A DNA stretch of 29,726 nt, taken from positions 1 through 29,726 of IMG/VR virus record IMGVR_UViG_3300035662_000120. One strand, 5' to 3'. This document shows, one piece after another, positions 1 through 5,828 of this stretch (within the stretch, counting starts at the first letter, position 1; each line of letters begins with the position of its first letter). This stretch comes from a virus. Both the position numbers and the translations under genes were made by a program. The notes below the pieces were generated by a model, which made no database searches, was not told the origin of the DNA, and saw nothing but the letters and a program-made list of their open reading frames with translations.

Positions 1-372
1 TACGCGAAGTCTATATTCGCTCACTACGTCTGTTGGGTCTTTTTCCAGCGATTGCTGTAACATATACATTTGCTGCACCATAGCCTGCGGGTCAGACATA
101 AAATCCTGCATATATGGTGCGTTGCGTGTATAAGCGCGGACAGCGGCGGCATTAGCGTTAGGTGTTACCTGCTGTTGTTCGGGGCGTAAACCATAGCCCT
201 GTCCTGGCGTATTAGCCATGCCGCCTTGCGGCGCATAATTTACGCCAGTGTCACTCATGGTCATTGGCGATCCATAGCCAAGCGTCGGGCCAGGATTCTG
301 ACCCATCCAGTATGGATCGGGGTAAGATTGTGCAGGCGTCGACGCTGCGGGTTTAGCTTTCTTATCAGCCAT
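1..372 (-). CDS. Unknown virion-region protein, N-terminal part (truncated by window edge)
   Basis: The gene begins with ATG at 372, sharing one base with the terminase stop (TAATG), and runs off the left edge, so only the first 124 residues are visible. They are rich in Pro, Gly, Gln and Tyr up to about residue 75 and then become more helical (motifs MQDFMSDP and QQMYMLQQSLEKDP). Directly downstream of the large terminase a portal protein is expected. However, the low-complexity start does not look like the P22 portal N-terminus I know, so this may be a separate small protein before the portal or an unusual portal start. The reading frame is secure because of the coupling to terL; the function is not. 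Confidence 0.7.
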   Translation of the reverse strand, partial: MADKKAKPAASTPAQSYPDPYWMGQNPGPTLGYGSPMTMSDTGVNYAPQGGMANTPGQGYGLRPEQQQVTPNANAAAVRAYTRNAPYMQDFMSDPQAMVQQMYMLQQSLEKDPTDVVSEYRLRV

Positions 373-1898
373 TATGAGGCCATCCATCCAGACGATGCGG
401 AGCCTTGACCATAGCTGACGCGGCGCTGGTTGTCTACTCGTTGCTCGCGTCTGGCGACAGGAAATGCGAAGGTTACCGCTATAGCGTCCGCTGCGTCAGG
501 TGAGGCCAGCCCGCGTGACTTCATGTCCTTTTTAGACTCTAAGAATATCGTTCCCTTACTGTCCGGCTTCATCATAGGCCCGATGAGGTCTGACTTCAAA
601 TACCTGTCCTTCGGTATGCTTGCGTCCTTCAGCCAGTCCTTCATCGCGCCCCACATCTCCGCGCGTTTGTTGCCATACATCATAGGCTTTGTGCTCTTGT
701 TGCCGAAGTTCACCCCGCGCACCTTGTAGCGCTGCTCCTTCAGCCGATCCACGACGCCCGCGCCGAGTCCGCCCTCGTCGATCACGACCAGCGCGGGTTT
801 GTATTCCTCTATTGTATCTATCACTCGTCCAACGACTTCCATTGTGTCGTCGCCACGGTGCCGTCGTATGCTCAGTATGTCGCGGCCTTGCCTTATGGCG
901 ATGACGGTAGCGTCGGCACCAAAGCGTGCTGGATCCACTCCGACCACGATGGGCGCGGACTGGTCGGATATAGCGGGACGTTCCATTGCCTCGTCAACCA
1001 GCGCGTTTCCGATGAACTGGTCGTCGCTCGCGTTGGGGAACTGACCGTAGACTTCGACGTGCGCGGCGCTTGAGTCGGGGCCATACTCGTCAATGATCTG
1101 TTGGTAGACGGCCTTATCCGTGCCTTCGACGGAGCGGGCATCGACAATTTTATTTCGCCAAAAGTCTCGCTTGGAGTTAAAACACTCATAAAAGTAACCA
1201 GAGTTACGACGGGGGTTGCTGAAGCACAACCAAAAGCGATTAGGGGTATTTTCCGTAAAAAAGCCCGCTGCAACTGACCAGATACTATCATCAATTCCGC
1301 TCGCCTCATCAAATACCAGCATGACACCCGCGAAGTTATGCACGCCAGCGTAAGAGTCTGGATTTTCTGCACTCCACAACCGCCCTTCTACGCTCCAATA
1401 GCGCGTTCCTAGTTTTAGATCCCGCTCGACCAGCTCTGCTATCCACTTCGCCGGTAGCACCCGTGTTGCGGATACCTCGAACCAATGACTGTGTATCGAC
1501 ATACTCAGCCACTTGGTGATCTCAGCCCAGGTGACGCTACGTAGCTGCGCTTCTGAGTTAGCTGAAACTATCGTGGTAGAACCTATTCTTGTCGTCAGCA
1601 TCCAGATTGTCAGCCATGACACCAAGGCAGACTTACCGATACCGCGACCTGAACTGACTGCCATACGCAGCGTCTCAAAGTCTATCTTGCCGTTGTTTGC
1701 TTTGATGTGCTCGCGTAATTCTGTCAGAATTTCCCGTTGCCATTTACGCGGGCCTTCGAAGTGTTCAAGGGGCGTATTCGGTTTCTTCCACGGGAACGCT
1801 AATCTGACGAAGGCCAGTGGATCGTTCTTCAGCGTCGGATTCCACAGCGTCGCCATCAAGCGCTGTTCTTCCTCCGGGCTGTATATAGTCGTTTGCAT
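372..1898 (-). CDS. terL: Terminase large subunit (packaging ATPase and nuclease)
   Basis: This is the 508-residue DNA-packaging motor. The N-terminal ATPase shows Walker A SSGRGIGKSA (residues 82-91), Walker B GVMLVFDEA (191-199) and a coupling-type SNP motif (227-229). The C-terminal RNase H-fold nuclease shows acidic positions in VGVDPARFGADATV (D322), VVIDEGG (D374) and SPDAADA (D468, D471). It pumps DNA into the prohead through the portal and cuts concatemers. The length is normal for the family. The ATG at 1898 was chosen because residues 1-60 (YSPEEEQRLM, then PLAFVRLAFPW and GPRKWQRE) match the usual N-terminus; a later ATG at 1856 is possible. The start lies 134 bases inside the upstream terS gene, and the stop overlaps the next start by one base. 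Confidence 0.96.
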   Translation of the reverse strand: MQTTIYSPEEEQRLMATLWNPTLKNDPLAFVRLAFPWKKPNTPLEHFEGPRKWQREILTELREHIKANNGKIDFETLRMAVSSGRGIGKSALVSWLTIWMLTTRIGSTTIVSANSEAQLRSVTWAEITKWLSMSIHSHWFEVSATRVLPAKWIAELVERDLKLGTRYWSVEGRLWSAENPDSYAGVHNFAGVMLVFDEASGIDDSIWSVAAGFFTENTPNRFWLCFSNPRRNSGYFYECFNSKRDFWRNKIVDARSVEGTDKAVYQQIIDEYGPDSSAAHVEVYGQFPNASDDQFIGNALVDEAMERPAISDQSAPIVVGVDPARFGADATVIAIRQGRDILSIRRHRGDDTMEVVGRVIDTIEEYKPALVVIDEGGLGAGVVDRLKEQRYKVRGVNFGNKSTKPMMYGNKRAEMWGAMKDWLKDASIPKDRYLKSDLIGPMMKPDSKGTIFLESKKDMKSRGLASPDAADAIAVTFAFPVARREQRVDNQRRVSYGQGSASSGWMAS

Positions 1899-2310
1899 CT
1901 ATGATCTGCCCTTCAATCACGCGCTGTTGCGCTTCTTGTAGCGCCGCCGTGATGCTGATCGTCTGGTTAACTTCTACGCTGACAGCCTGTTTGGCTACCC
2001 AGTTGTGAACATGTTTCAACACATCTAGCGCCGCTTTGGTGTCGCCAGCCATAGCCGCATTACGCAACACATCAGCCATTTCCATTTCGCCTTCAGCGCG
2101 GCCTTTGATCTCTGCATACTCCGCTATCGGGTCGAGCTGTATTAACCGCCGATACTCAGTCGGCAGCATACCAGAAGCTAACGCCAGTGCGTCGCCCTTG
2201 AGTCCGCGTTTAGCGGCTTCATAAATCTTTTCTAGCCGTGCTTCGGTTGCCCGTATTTCGCGCGGCTCATGGGGGATGGAACTAAAGCCACCATCTGCAT
2301 AGAAAGCCAT
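1765..2310 (-). CDS. terS: Terminase small subunit candidate
   Basis: A 181-residue protein directly upstream of terL. It is mainly helical, with a basic helix-rich N-terminal half (ATEARLEKIYEAAKRG, then DALALASGMLPTEYRRL) that looks like an HTH-type DNA-recognition module, and a central segment (KAALDVLKHVHNWVAKQ) like the oligomerisation part of small terminases. Its expected role is to recognise the packaging site and regulate TerL. The open frame extends upstream to 2424, but those extra codons encode a Cys/Phe/Leu-rich stretch made from an AT-rich tract. MAFYADGG at 2310 is the more sensible start, although no good Shine-Dalgarno sequence is visible. The acidic C-terminus overlaps terL in another frame. 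The assignment rests on position and fold pattern. Confidence 0.8.
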   Translation of the reverse strand: MAFYADGGFSSIPHEPREIRATEARLEKIYEAAKRGLKGDALALASGMLPTEYRRLIQLDPIAEYAEIKGRAEGEMEMADVLRNAAMAGDTKAALDVLKHVHNWVAKQAVSVEVNQTISITAALQEAQQRVIEGQIIDANDYIQPGGRTALDGDAVESDAEERSTGLRQISVPVEETEYAP

Positions 2311-2415
2311 AAAAAGTTTTATAGCACACAAAAATAAAAAATAAAAAAGTTTGTGCAGTCCCTGCGTAGATATTCCCAGACTGCTCAAGGCCCAGCCCCC
2401 CTGTCTACAATCTCC

Positions 2416-2444
2416 AGTATACAATTACGTTTACATAAACTAAG
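2416..2444 (-). promoter_or_regulatory. Weak candidate leftward late promoter
   Basis: On the minus strand a TATACT hexamer (complement of 2416-2421, 5 of 6 matches to the -10 consensus) lies about 100 bases upstream of the terS start. No good -35 is present 17 bases upstream (2439-2444). That position falls inside the 8-bp dyad, which would fit a promoter needing an activator or controlled by a repressor. Low confidence. Confidence 0.3.
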
Positions 2445-2459
2445 TAGACATTTAGTTTA
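2436..2459. promoter_or_regulatory. Perfect 8-bp inverted repeat, operator-like dyad
   Basis: TAAACTAA (2436-2443) and TTAGTTTA (2452-2459) form a perfect inverted repeat with an 8-base spacer. The centre-to-centre distance is 16 bases, suitable for a dimeric regulator. It overlaps the start of the first TTAGGGCAA repeat and the -35 position of the candidate leftward promoter. Confidence 0.5.
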
Positions 2460-2477
2460 GGGCAATTAGGGCAATCG
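2456..2477 (+). repeat. TTAGGGCAA tandem iteron, copy 1
   Basis: Two tandem copies of the 9-mer TTAGGGCAA, preceded by T and followed by TCG. The whole 22-bp unit is repeated exactly at 2665-2686. Confidence 0.85.
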
Positions 2478-2664
2478 CATTTCAAGTCGCAACCGCATCA
2501 CTGGGGAATTCCCAGGGGAAGTTTGCATCGGTGCTGGCGGGGCGGTTAGGGCAGCTAAACGCCCAATCACCCTAAAATATCGCAACACCTACCCTAATCA
2601 GGTATCAGAAAGGTAACTTATAAAACCGCATATAACGCATTGATAACGCCTGAACATCAGCGAT

Positions 2665-2686
2665 TTTAGGGCAATTAGGGCAATCG
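2665..2686 (+). repeat. TTAGGGCAA tandem iteron, copy 2
   Basis: A 22-bp unit identical to 2456-2477 (two TTAGGGCAA 9-mers followed by TCG), 209 bp further right and just left of the AT-rich stretch. Confidence 0.85.
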
Positions 2687-2772
2687 TTTTCGGCGACATC
2701 TCCTATAGTAATACAATTACTAATATACCAATTATATAGACTATAATATAAGATTTAAGATTAATTATTATT

Positions 2773-2793
2773 GATTACCCTAATTACCCTAAA
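2773..2793 (-). repeat. Inverted TTAGGGTAA tandem iteron, copy 3
   Basis: On the minus strand this reads as two tandem TTAGGGTAA 9-mers, the same unit as copies 1 and 2 with one consistent C-to-T change. It lies in the AT-rich stretch and in opposite orientation. Further degenerate single units lie near 2546-2554, 2565-2577, 2591-2600, 2839-2861 and 2868-2881. Confidence 0.75.
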
Positions 2794-2935
2794 ACAGAAC
2801 ATTAATTAGCAATTACAAAAAGATGCGCCGCCCCACACGATTGCTCTATTTTGCCCTATCACTACCCGTTTAGGGCGATCGCCTTCACTTTTCATTTACC
2901 TTAAATCAGCCCCCGATAAAAAAGATCTTTACAAC

Positions 2936-2944
2936 TTATCCCCA
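2936..2944 (+). promoter_or_regulatory. Near-consensus DnaA box
   Basis: TTATCCCCA differs at one position from the DnaA box TTATCCACA. A single 9-mer is weak by itself. It gains interest from the neighbouring repeats and from the DnaA domain-IV-like protein at the end of the adjacent early operon. Confidence 0.35.
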
Positions 2945-2955
2945 TACGTGCTATT

Positions 2956-2970
2956 TGTAACAAATCAACA
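2956..2970 (+). repeat. Start-associated sequence, copy 1
   Basis: TGTAACAAATCAACA, followed by GGAG and an ATG 12 bases after the repeat. Identical 15-mers precede three more early genes. Confidence 0.85.
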
Positions 2971-2982
2971 GGAGATAGCAAC

Positions 2983-3120
2983 ATGCAACATGATCGCCAC
3001 GTTCAAGCTAACAATGTAATGATCGCCATTTATGCAGCGCTTAAAGACAGCGAAGCATCTTTAATTAGAGCCAGCGCCACTTGGGCTTGGGGTGTTGAAC
3101 CATTATTTTCGGAGGGTTGA
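2983..3120 (+). CDS. Small early protein, 45 aa
   Basis: This is the first gene of the rightward early operon. It is preceded by start-associated copy 1 and a good Shine-Dalgarno (GGAG about 9 bases before the ATG). The 45-residue product has an amphipathic helix (VMIAIYAALKDSEASLIRAS) and a Trp-containing tail (TWAWGVEP). I do not recognise a family. Small first early genes in phages often act on host functions, but nothing here identifies a target. The frame is supported by the ribosome site and by close spacing to the next gene, whose Shine-Dalgarno GGAGGG overlaps this gene's last codons. Confidence 0.6.
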   Translation: MQHDRHVQANNVMIAIYAALKDSEASLIRASATWAWGVEPLFSEG

Positions 3121-3123
3121 GAG

Positions 3124-3222
3124 ATGAGAACCATGCAGATTATAGAGACGATAGTATTCACGATAGCTGCCACGTTATTCGTCCCGATGATGGCGCTGGC
3201 GACACTCTACTTCGTATACTGA
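3124..3222 (+). CDS. Single-pass membrane peptide, 32 aa
   Basis: This short frame begins three bases after the preceding stop, with a strong Shine-Dalgarno (GGAGGG at about 3111-3116). The product is almost one transmembrane segment: a short polar start (MRTMQIIET) and then a continuous hydrophobic run ending in Tyr-Phe-Val-Tyr. Such peptides in early phage operons may alter the host membrane or exclude other phages, but the role is unknown. The spacing, ribosome site and coherent hydrophobicity make it a likely real gene despite its size. Confidence 0.6.
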   Translation: MRTMQIIETIVFTIAATLFVPMMALATLYFVY

Positions 3223-3234
3223 GAGGGTAAGATC

Positions 3235-3585
3235 ATGACACACTTCGAAACGATCCACACATTCAAGACCGCGCGGCTAACAATCGAGACGGCTGTTGCG
3301 CCGGAAGATTTTGAGCCTGATTGGGATTTCGAGAACGAACAATACCGCCAAGACACGCTGGAAAAAATAAACAATGGTGACTTGTCATGGTTTCAAGTGC
3401 GCGTGCGCGTGCTACTCGACCACAAATTTGAGGTAGGCGCTGATTATCTTGGCGGCTGTTGCTATGAGACGACAGAAGAATTTATACGTGATGCGTATTG
3501 GCGCGACATGGTGCATAGCGCATGTTCCGAGGCGCGCAACTATCTCACCAAATATCGCACGCCATTGATTGTGCGCGCGGCCTAA
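3235..3585 (+). CDS. Conserved phage protein of unknown function, 116 aa
   Basis: The start has a good Shine-Dalgarno (GAGAGGG 7 bases before the ATG). The protein is mixed alpha/beta, with a notable central block WFQVRVRVLLDHKFEVG followed by DYLGGCCYE and an amphipathic helix EEFIRDAYWRDMVHSACSEA. The YLGGCCYE pattern resembles small hypothetical proteins I recall from many phage genomes, but I know of no assigned function. The two adjacent Cys and a third Cys in the helix could bind metal or form a core; that is speculation. It sits third in the early operon. Confidence 0.8.
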   Translation: MTHFETIHTFKTARLTIETAVAPEDFEPDWDFENEQYRQDTLEKINNGDLSWFQVRVRVLLDHKFEVGADYLGGCCYETTEEFIRDAYWRDMVHSACSEARNYLTKYRTPLIVRAA

Positions 3586-3586
3586 G

Positions 3587-3601
3587 TGTAACAAATCAAC
3601 A
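3587..3601 (+). repeat. Start-associated sequence, copy 2
   Basis: TGTAACAAATCAACA begins two bases after the stop of the preceding gene and is followed by GGGGG and an ATG 13 bases downstream. Confidence 0.85.
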
Positions 3602-3614
3602 GGGGGACATAATA

Positions 3615-3773
3615 ATGATTAAAGCATGGAGACAACCGACCAAAGCAGAAATTAACTTTGGCTATGGCGCTATTCATTACGCCGAATTTGACCGCGAGCT
3701 GTGGCTGCGCAAAGACGGCAAACTAAAAAAGTGGATAGTCTCGCCATATGACGGTTTACGCTATTACCGCTAA
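3615..3773 (+). CDS. Small early protein, 52 aa
   Basis: The start at 3615 is chosen because it follows start-associated copy 2 and the Shine-Dalgarno AGGGGG; the frame is open further upstream, but those codons overlap the previous gene. The product is basic and aromatic-rich (YGAIHYAEFDRELWLRKDG, then KKWIVSPYDGLRYYR), looks like a small beta-rich domain, and has no recognised family. Position and ribosome site support it. Confidence 0.65.
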   Translation: MIKAWRQPTKAEINFGYGAIHYAEFDRELWLRKDGKLKKWIVSPYDGLRYYR

Positions 3774-3775
3774 TC

Positions 3776-3790
3776 TGTAACAAATCAACA
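3776..3790 (+). repeat. Start-associated sequence, copy 3
   Basis: TGTAACAAATCAACA begins two bases after the preceding stop codon and is followed by TAGGGGAATA. The ATG lies 15 bases after the repeat. Confidence 0.85.
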
Positions 3791-3805
3791 TAGGGGAATA
3801 AGATC

Positions 3806-4072
3806 ATGCGAACGACTTTTGATTTTTATTATGATCCTGGTCACGGCTGGTTAAAAGTAAACACCCGCGACTTGTTCGCGCTGGGGTTAACGCCGAGCGA
3901 TTTCAGCTCTTATTCATACCGCAATAATGATGATCTATATTTAGAAGAGGATGCTGACGCAACAAAGTTTATTGTGGCTTATCGCCAAGCTACAGGTAAT
4001 GATCCTAAATACCGCGAGCGCGGCGCGGGCGAACGGCAATCAAGAATTAGGTCATACGCGCGCAATATGTAA
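3806..4072 (+). CDS. Conserved small phage protein with HGWLKV motif, 88 aa
   Basis: The start follows start-associated copy 3 and AGGGG. The N-terminal two thirds show a pattern found in many small phage proteins: an aromatic strand, PGHGWLKV, a Leu-Gly-Leu segment, a YSYR strand, and YLEEDADATKF followed by a helix. The tail (residues 65-88) is Arg-rich and probably disordered or nucleic-acid binding. I know the family only as hypothetical. Its stop codon lies inside the next start-associated repeat (TGTAACA), so the repeat also supplies the end of this gene. Confidence 0.8.
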   Translation: MRTTFDFYYDPGHGWLKVNTRDLFALGLTPSDFSSYSYRNNDDLYLEEDADATKFIVAYRQATGNDPKYRERGAGERQSRIRSYARNM

Positions 4073-4082
4073 CAAATCAACA
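4068..4082 (+). repeat. Start-associated sequence, copy 4
   Basis: TGTAACAAATCAACA overlaps the stop codon of the preceding gene (TAA at 4070-4072). It is followed by TAGGGGAA and an ATG 13 bases after the repeat. Confidence 0.85.
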
Positions 4083-4095
4083 TAGGGGAATGACA

Positions 4096-4359
4096 ATGAG
4101 CGATTATAACGGCTGGACAAACTATGCAACTTGGCGCGTCAACTTAGAGATCTTTGATGGATGGGATCCATACGATTGCGGGCACGATAGTAGCACAAGC
4201 GCCTATGATCTTGGGTTAGCTCTTAAAGACATAGCAGAAGAACTGTTAGCCAATGACGGCAAAGGATTAACCTTTGACTACGCAATGGCGTTTCTGTCTG
4301 ATGTTAATTGGACAGAGATCGCGCGTCACATGATCAAAAATTATTCGGAGGCGGCATGA
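4096..4359 (+). CDS. DUF7249-like phage protein (NGWTNYATWRVNLE motif), 87 aa
   Basis: The N-terminus contains NGWTNYATWRVNLEIFD, the pattern (N-x-Y-x-T-W-x-V-x-L) of a very common small phage protein family of unknown function, which I associate with DUF7249. The rest is helical (AYDLGLALKDIAEELLAND) and ends in VNWTEIARHMI, also typical of the family. The ATG at 4096 fits the AGGGG Shine-Dalgarno (7-base gap) better than the in-frame ATG at 4090. The gene ends in an ATGA overlap with the next one. Confidence 0.85.
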   Translation: MSDYNGWTNYATWRVNLEIFDGWDPYDCGHDSSTSAYDLGLALKDIAEELLANDGKGLTFDYAMAFLSDVNWTEIARHMIKNYSEAA

Positions 4360-4547
4360 TGCTGACAGTCTCTCTCAACATAGAAACAATCGACGCAATA
4401 ATCGCATGGATTGACAGCCAGCCAGCGCCTCTCCCGTGGCATATGATCGACGCGCGCGAGACGCTGAAAGAGGAACTAGATAACGAATGGGAGCGCCGCG
4501 CGGATGATTTCTTTAGCTATGGCGGCGAGAGAGCTGAAAACGATTAA
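4356..4547 (+). CDS. Small early protein, 63 aa
   Basis: The start overlaps the previous stop (ATGA) and has CGGAGG just upstream. A second in-frame ATG at 4359 is equally plausible by spacing. The product has a short strand, helices (IDAIIAWIDSQP, then MIDARETLKEELDNEWERRADDFF) and many acidic residues. No family is recognised. Translational coupling to the upstream gene suggests co-expression. Confidence 0.7.
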   Translation: MMLTVSLNIETIDAIIAWIDSQPAPLPWHMIDARETLKEELDNEWERRADDFFSYGGERAEND

Positions 4548-4558
4548 GGGGAAAACAA

Positions 4559-4705
4559 ATGAAAAAACGCGATTATTACCGCCTTTGTTTGCGTCAGCCG
4601 GTGGATTGGCTGCAATCAAATTTAGACAACCCTAGCCAATATCAAACGCCTATTCACCTAGCGTTAATTCGTTTGGCTATTCGTAACATGGAGCGCAACA
4701 AATGA
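4559..4705 (+). CDS. Small basic early protein, 48 aa
   Basis: The start has AAGGGG 7 bases upstream, and the stop overlaps the next start (ATGA). The 48-residue product is basic, with MKKRDYYRLCLRQPVDWL and a C-terminal helix HLALIRLAIRNMERNK. It could be a small nucleic-acid or protein binder; no family is recognised. The gene contrasts with its strongly acidic neighbour and is supported by its ribosome site and coupled stop. Confidence 0.65.
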   Translation: MKKRDYYRLCLRQPVDWLQSNLDNPSQYQTPIHLALIRLAIRNMERNK

Positions 4706-5007
4706 AATTCACATATTACTTTGATGAGCTGGAGATCATTAAAAATTATGCCGTCATGGTAGCTGGCGAAGTAGATGTAGATTATCACATTGCGCCAGCC
4801 GAGCCGGATGTTGGCATATCCGAGCCTTACATTGACGATATAGACATAACGTCCATCGTCTTAAACAGTAACAAGAAAGACGTGCCAGCTCTCAACATCA
4901 GCCAAGATCACTGGCTGTATAAGATGATCTATGACGCGCTAATTGATAGCGAAGATTTGATTTACGCTTGTGAACAAGACGCAGCCGAAGATAAGAGGGA
5001 TTACTAA
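4702..5007 (+). CDS. Strongly acidic early protein, 101 aa
   Basis: The protein has 23 Asp/Glu and only 7 Lys/Arg in 101 residues (net about -16). It has a beta-rich first half (MKFTYYFDELEI, then VAGEVDVDYHIAP and PYIDDIDITSIVL) and a helical acidic tail (LYKMIYDALIDSEDL). The first half resembles the product of the gene at 5147-5425 in strand order and in the pattern G-x-V-x-x-D-x-x ... P-[YF]-I-x-x-I-x-I, so the two may be paralogues. Acidic early proteins sometimes mimic DNA to block host nucleases, but nothing here proves that. It is coupled upstream by an ATGA overlap. Confidence 0.75.
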   Translation: MKFTYYFDELEIIKNYAVMVAGEVDVDYHIAPAEPDVGISEPYIDDIDITSIVLNSNKKDVPALNISQDHWLYKMIYDALIDSEDLIYACEQDAAEDKRDY

Positions 5008-5009
5008 TC

Positions 5010-5150
5010 ATGTCTAAGATGAAAGACTATTACGAATTTCTGCAAATGCTGTATCGCCTCGACACCGACGCCTTGCGCGTCATGCTGGAATACGAGTGCG
5101 ATGACTTCAAACGCAAATTGATCGAAGGCGAGATAGGGGCGCGATCATGA
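5010..5150 (+). CDS. Small early protein, 46 aa
   Basis: It begins two bases after the preceding stop, with GAGGG about 10 bases upstream, and ends in an ATGA overlap with the next gene. The product is helical and charged (KDYYEFLQMLYRLDTDALRV, then MLEYECDDFKRKLIEGEIGARS). No family is recognised. It separates the two acidic, possibly paralogous genes. Confidence 0.65.
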   Translation: MSKMKDYYEFLQMLYRLDTDALRVMLEYECDDFKRKLIEGEIGARS

Positions 5151-5425
5151 GATACGAATTTGAATTTGACACTATCGGCGAACATTGGATTACATTTCGC
5201 GGCGTCGTGACATACGACATTGAAATGACGAAAGACGAATGGCCTAAGCCATTCATCACGAATATTAATATCGAGGAATGTAAAATTCTATATTCTCAAA
5301 TCTTACCCGATGAAGACGACAACCCAGGATGGCGCGACGCCAGCCCAAAAGAGCTGGAATATATAGCGGCGCACAAGGATTTTATACGCGAATTAGATCG
5401 CCATTGGGGGGAAGATGCGCCATGA
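5147..5425 (+). CDS. Acidic early protein, 92 aa, possible paralogue of 4702-5007
   Basis: Both the start and the stop are in ATGA overlaps with the neighbours. The product starts MRYEFEFDTIGE, continues with strands FRGVVTYDIEM and PFITNINIEECKIL, and then has an acidic helical end (PKELEYIAAHKDFIRELDRH). The first half is laid out like the protein at 4702-5007. Function unknown. Confidence 0.75.
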   Translation: MRYEFEFDTIGEHWITFRGVVTYDIEMTKDEWPKPFITNINIEECKILYSQILPDEDDNPGWRDASPKELEYIAAHKDFIRELDRHWGEDAP

Positions 5426-5628
5426 GCACATATGATGATGAATATATAAGACGACTAGAACGTGAAGTGAAATCGTTAAAAAAACAATTAGAAGCCGCGC
5501 GCGATAGCATAGGAATATATGACAACTATAGAACCGCGCTGTTTTCTTTTGTTCAAGACCCGCCAAAAATGACGCTAGAAACAGCAATTAAGCAAGCAAA
5601 AAGAGCGTTAAGAGGATTAGAAATATGA
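5422..5628 (+). CDS. Small coiled-coil early protein, 68 aa
   Basis: The start ATG at 5422 overlaps the previous stop (ATGA). The N-terminal half is a clear coiled coil (YIRRLEREVKSLKKQLEAA). The C-terminal half is basic and helical (LETAIKQAKRALRGLEI). It is probably a dimeric or oligomeric accessory protein. The start is set by coupling to the upstream gene. Confidence 0.75.
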   Translation: MSTYDDEYIRRLEREVKSLKKQLEAARDSIGIYDNYRTALFSFVQDPPKMTLETAIKQAKRALRGLEI

Positions 5629-5828
5629 AAACAGGCGCACAAAGACAACTCAAAGACCCCAGCGCGCTCACCCCATACGAGCAGCGCATATGGGAGTTAC
5701 GCCAGCAAGGGTTAGACAATCATCAGATCGGCGCGGCTATGGAGCAATTACCGGCAAGCGTAGCCTCGCGCATGAAAGCCATAAAAGAGAAATTGGAATT
5801 GCAAGATGCGCTACGCATGGTGGGATAG
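5625..5828 (+). CDS. Small HTH protein of LuxR/sigma-region-4 type, 67 aa
   Basis: The pattern ALTPYEQRIWELRQQGLDNH and then QIGAAMEQLPASVASRM matches a LuxR/sigma70 region-4 style helix-turn-helix: L-T-x-x-E at the first helix, Q-G-L-x-x-x-Q-I-G at the second, and a recognition helix around ASVASRMKAIKEKL. It is probably a DNA-binding regulator. A similar small HTH protein is encoded at 12430-12609 in the replication operon. It starts in an ATGA overlap and overlaps the next gene by up to 23 bases. Confidence 0.75.
   Translation: MKTGAQRQLKDPSALTPYEQRIWELRQQGLDNHQIGAAMEQLPASVASRMKAIKEKLELQDALRMVG

Larger units (their letters stand above)
2311..2982 (+). other. 672-bp non-coding divergent control region and candidate replication origin
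   Basis: No convincing gene is seen on either strand between the leftward terminase unit and the rightward early operon. The region holds repeated TTAGGGCAA-type units in both orientations (about 2456-2881), a very AT-rich stretch (about 2695-2820) that could melt easily, a perfect 8-bp dyad (2436-2459), a near-consensus DnaA box (2936-2944), and A/T tracts at 2325-2350. Repeats next to an AT-rich element between divergent operons are the classic arrangement of iteron-type origins and phage control regions. The origin role is inferred from the architecture. Confidence 0.6.

Noticed and set aside
430-729. 99-residue plus-strand frame opposite terL
   Set aside because: It lies wholly antisense to well-conserved terminase motifs; there is no ribosome site or family pattern, so it is a shadow frame.
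893-1372. 159-residue minus-strand frame inside terL
   Set aside because: Same strand, different frame, rich in Ser/Thr/Pro/Arg without pattern; an alternate-frame shadow of terL.
2311-2424. Upstream extension of the terS frame
   Set aside because: It would encode a Cys/Phe/Leu-rich stretch from an AT-rich non-coding tract, and the later ATG at 2310 gives a normal N-terminus.
2740-2750. TATAAT hexamer in the AT-rich stretch
   Set aside because: No -35 element at a suitable distance; such hexamers are expected by chance in AT-rich DNA.
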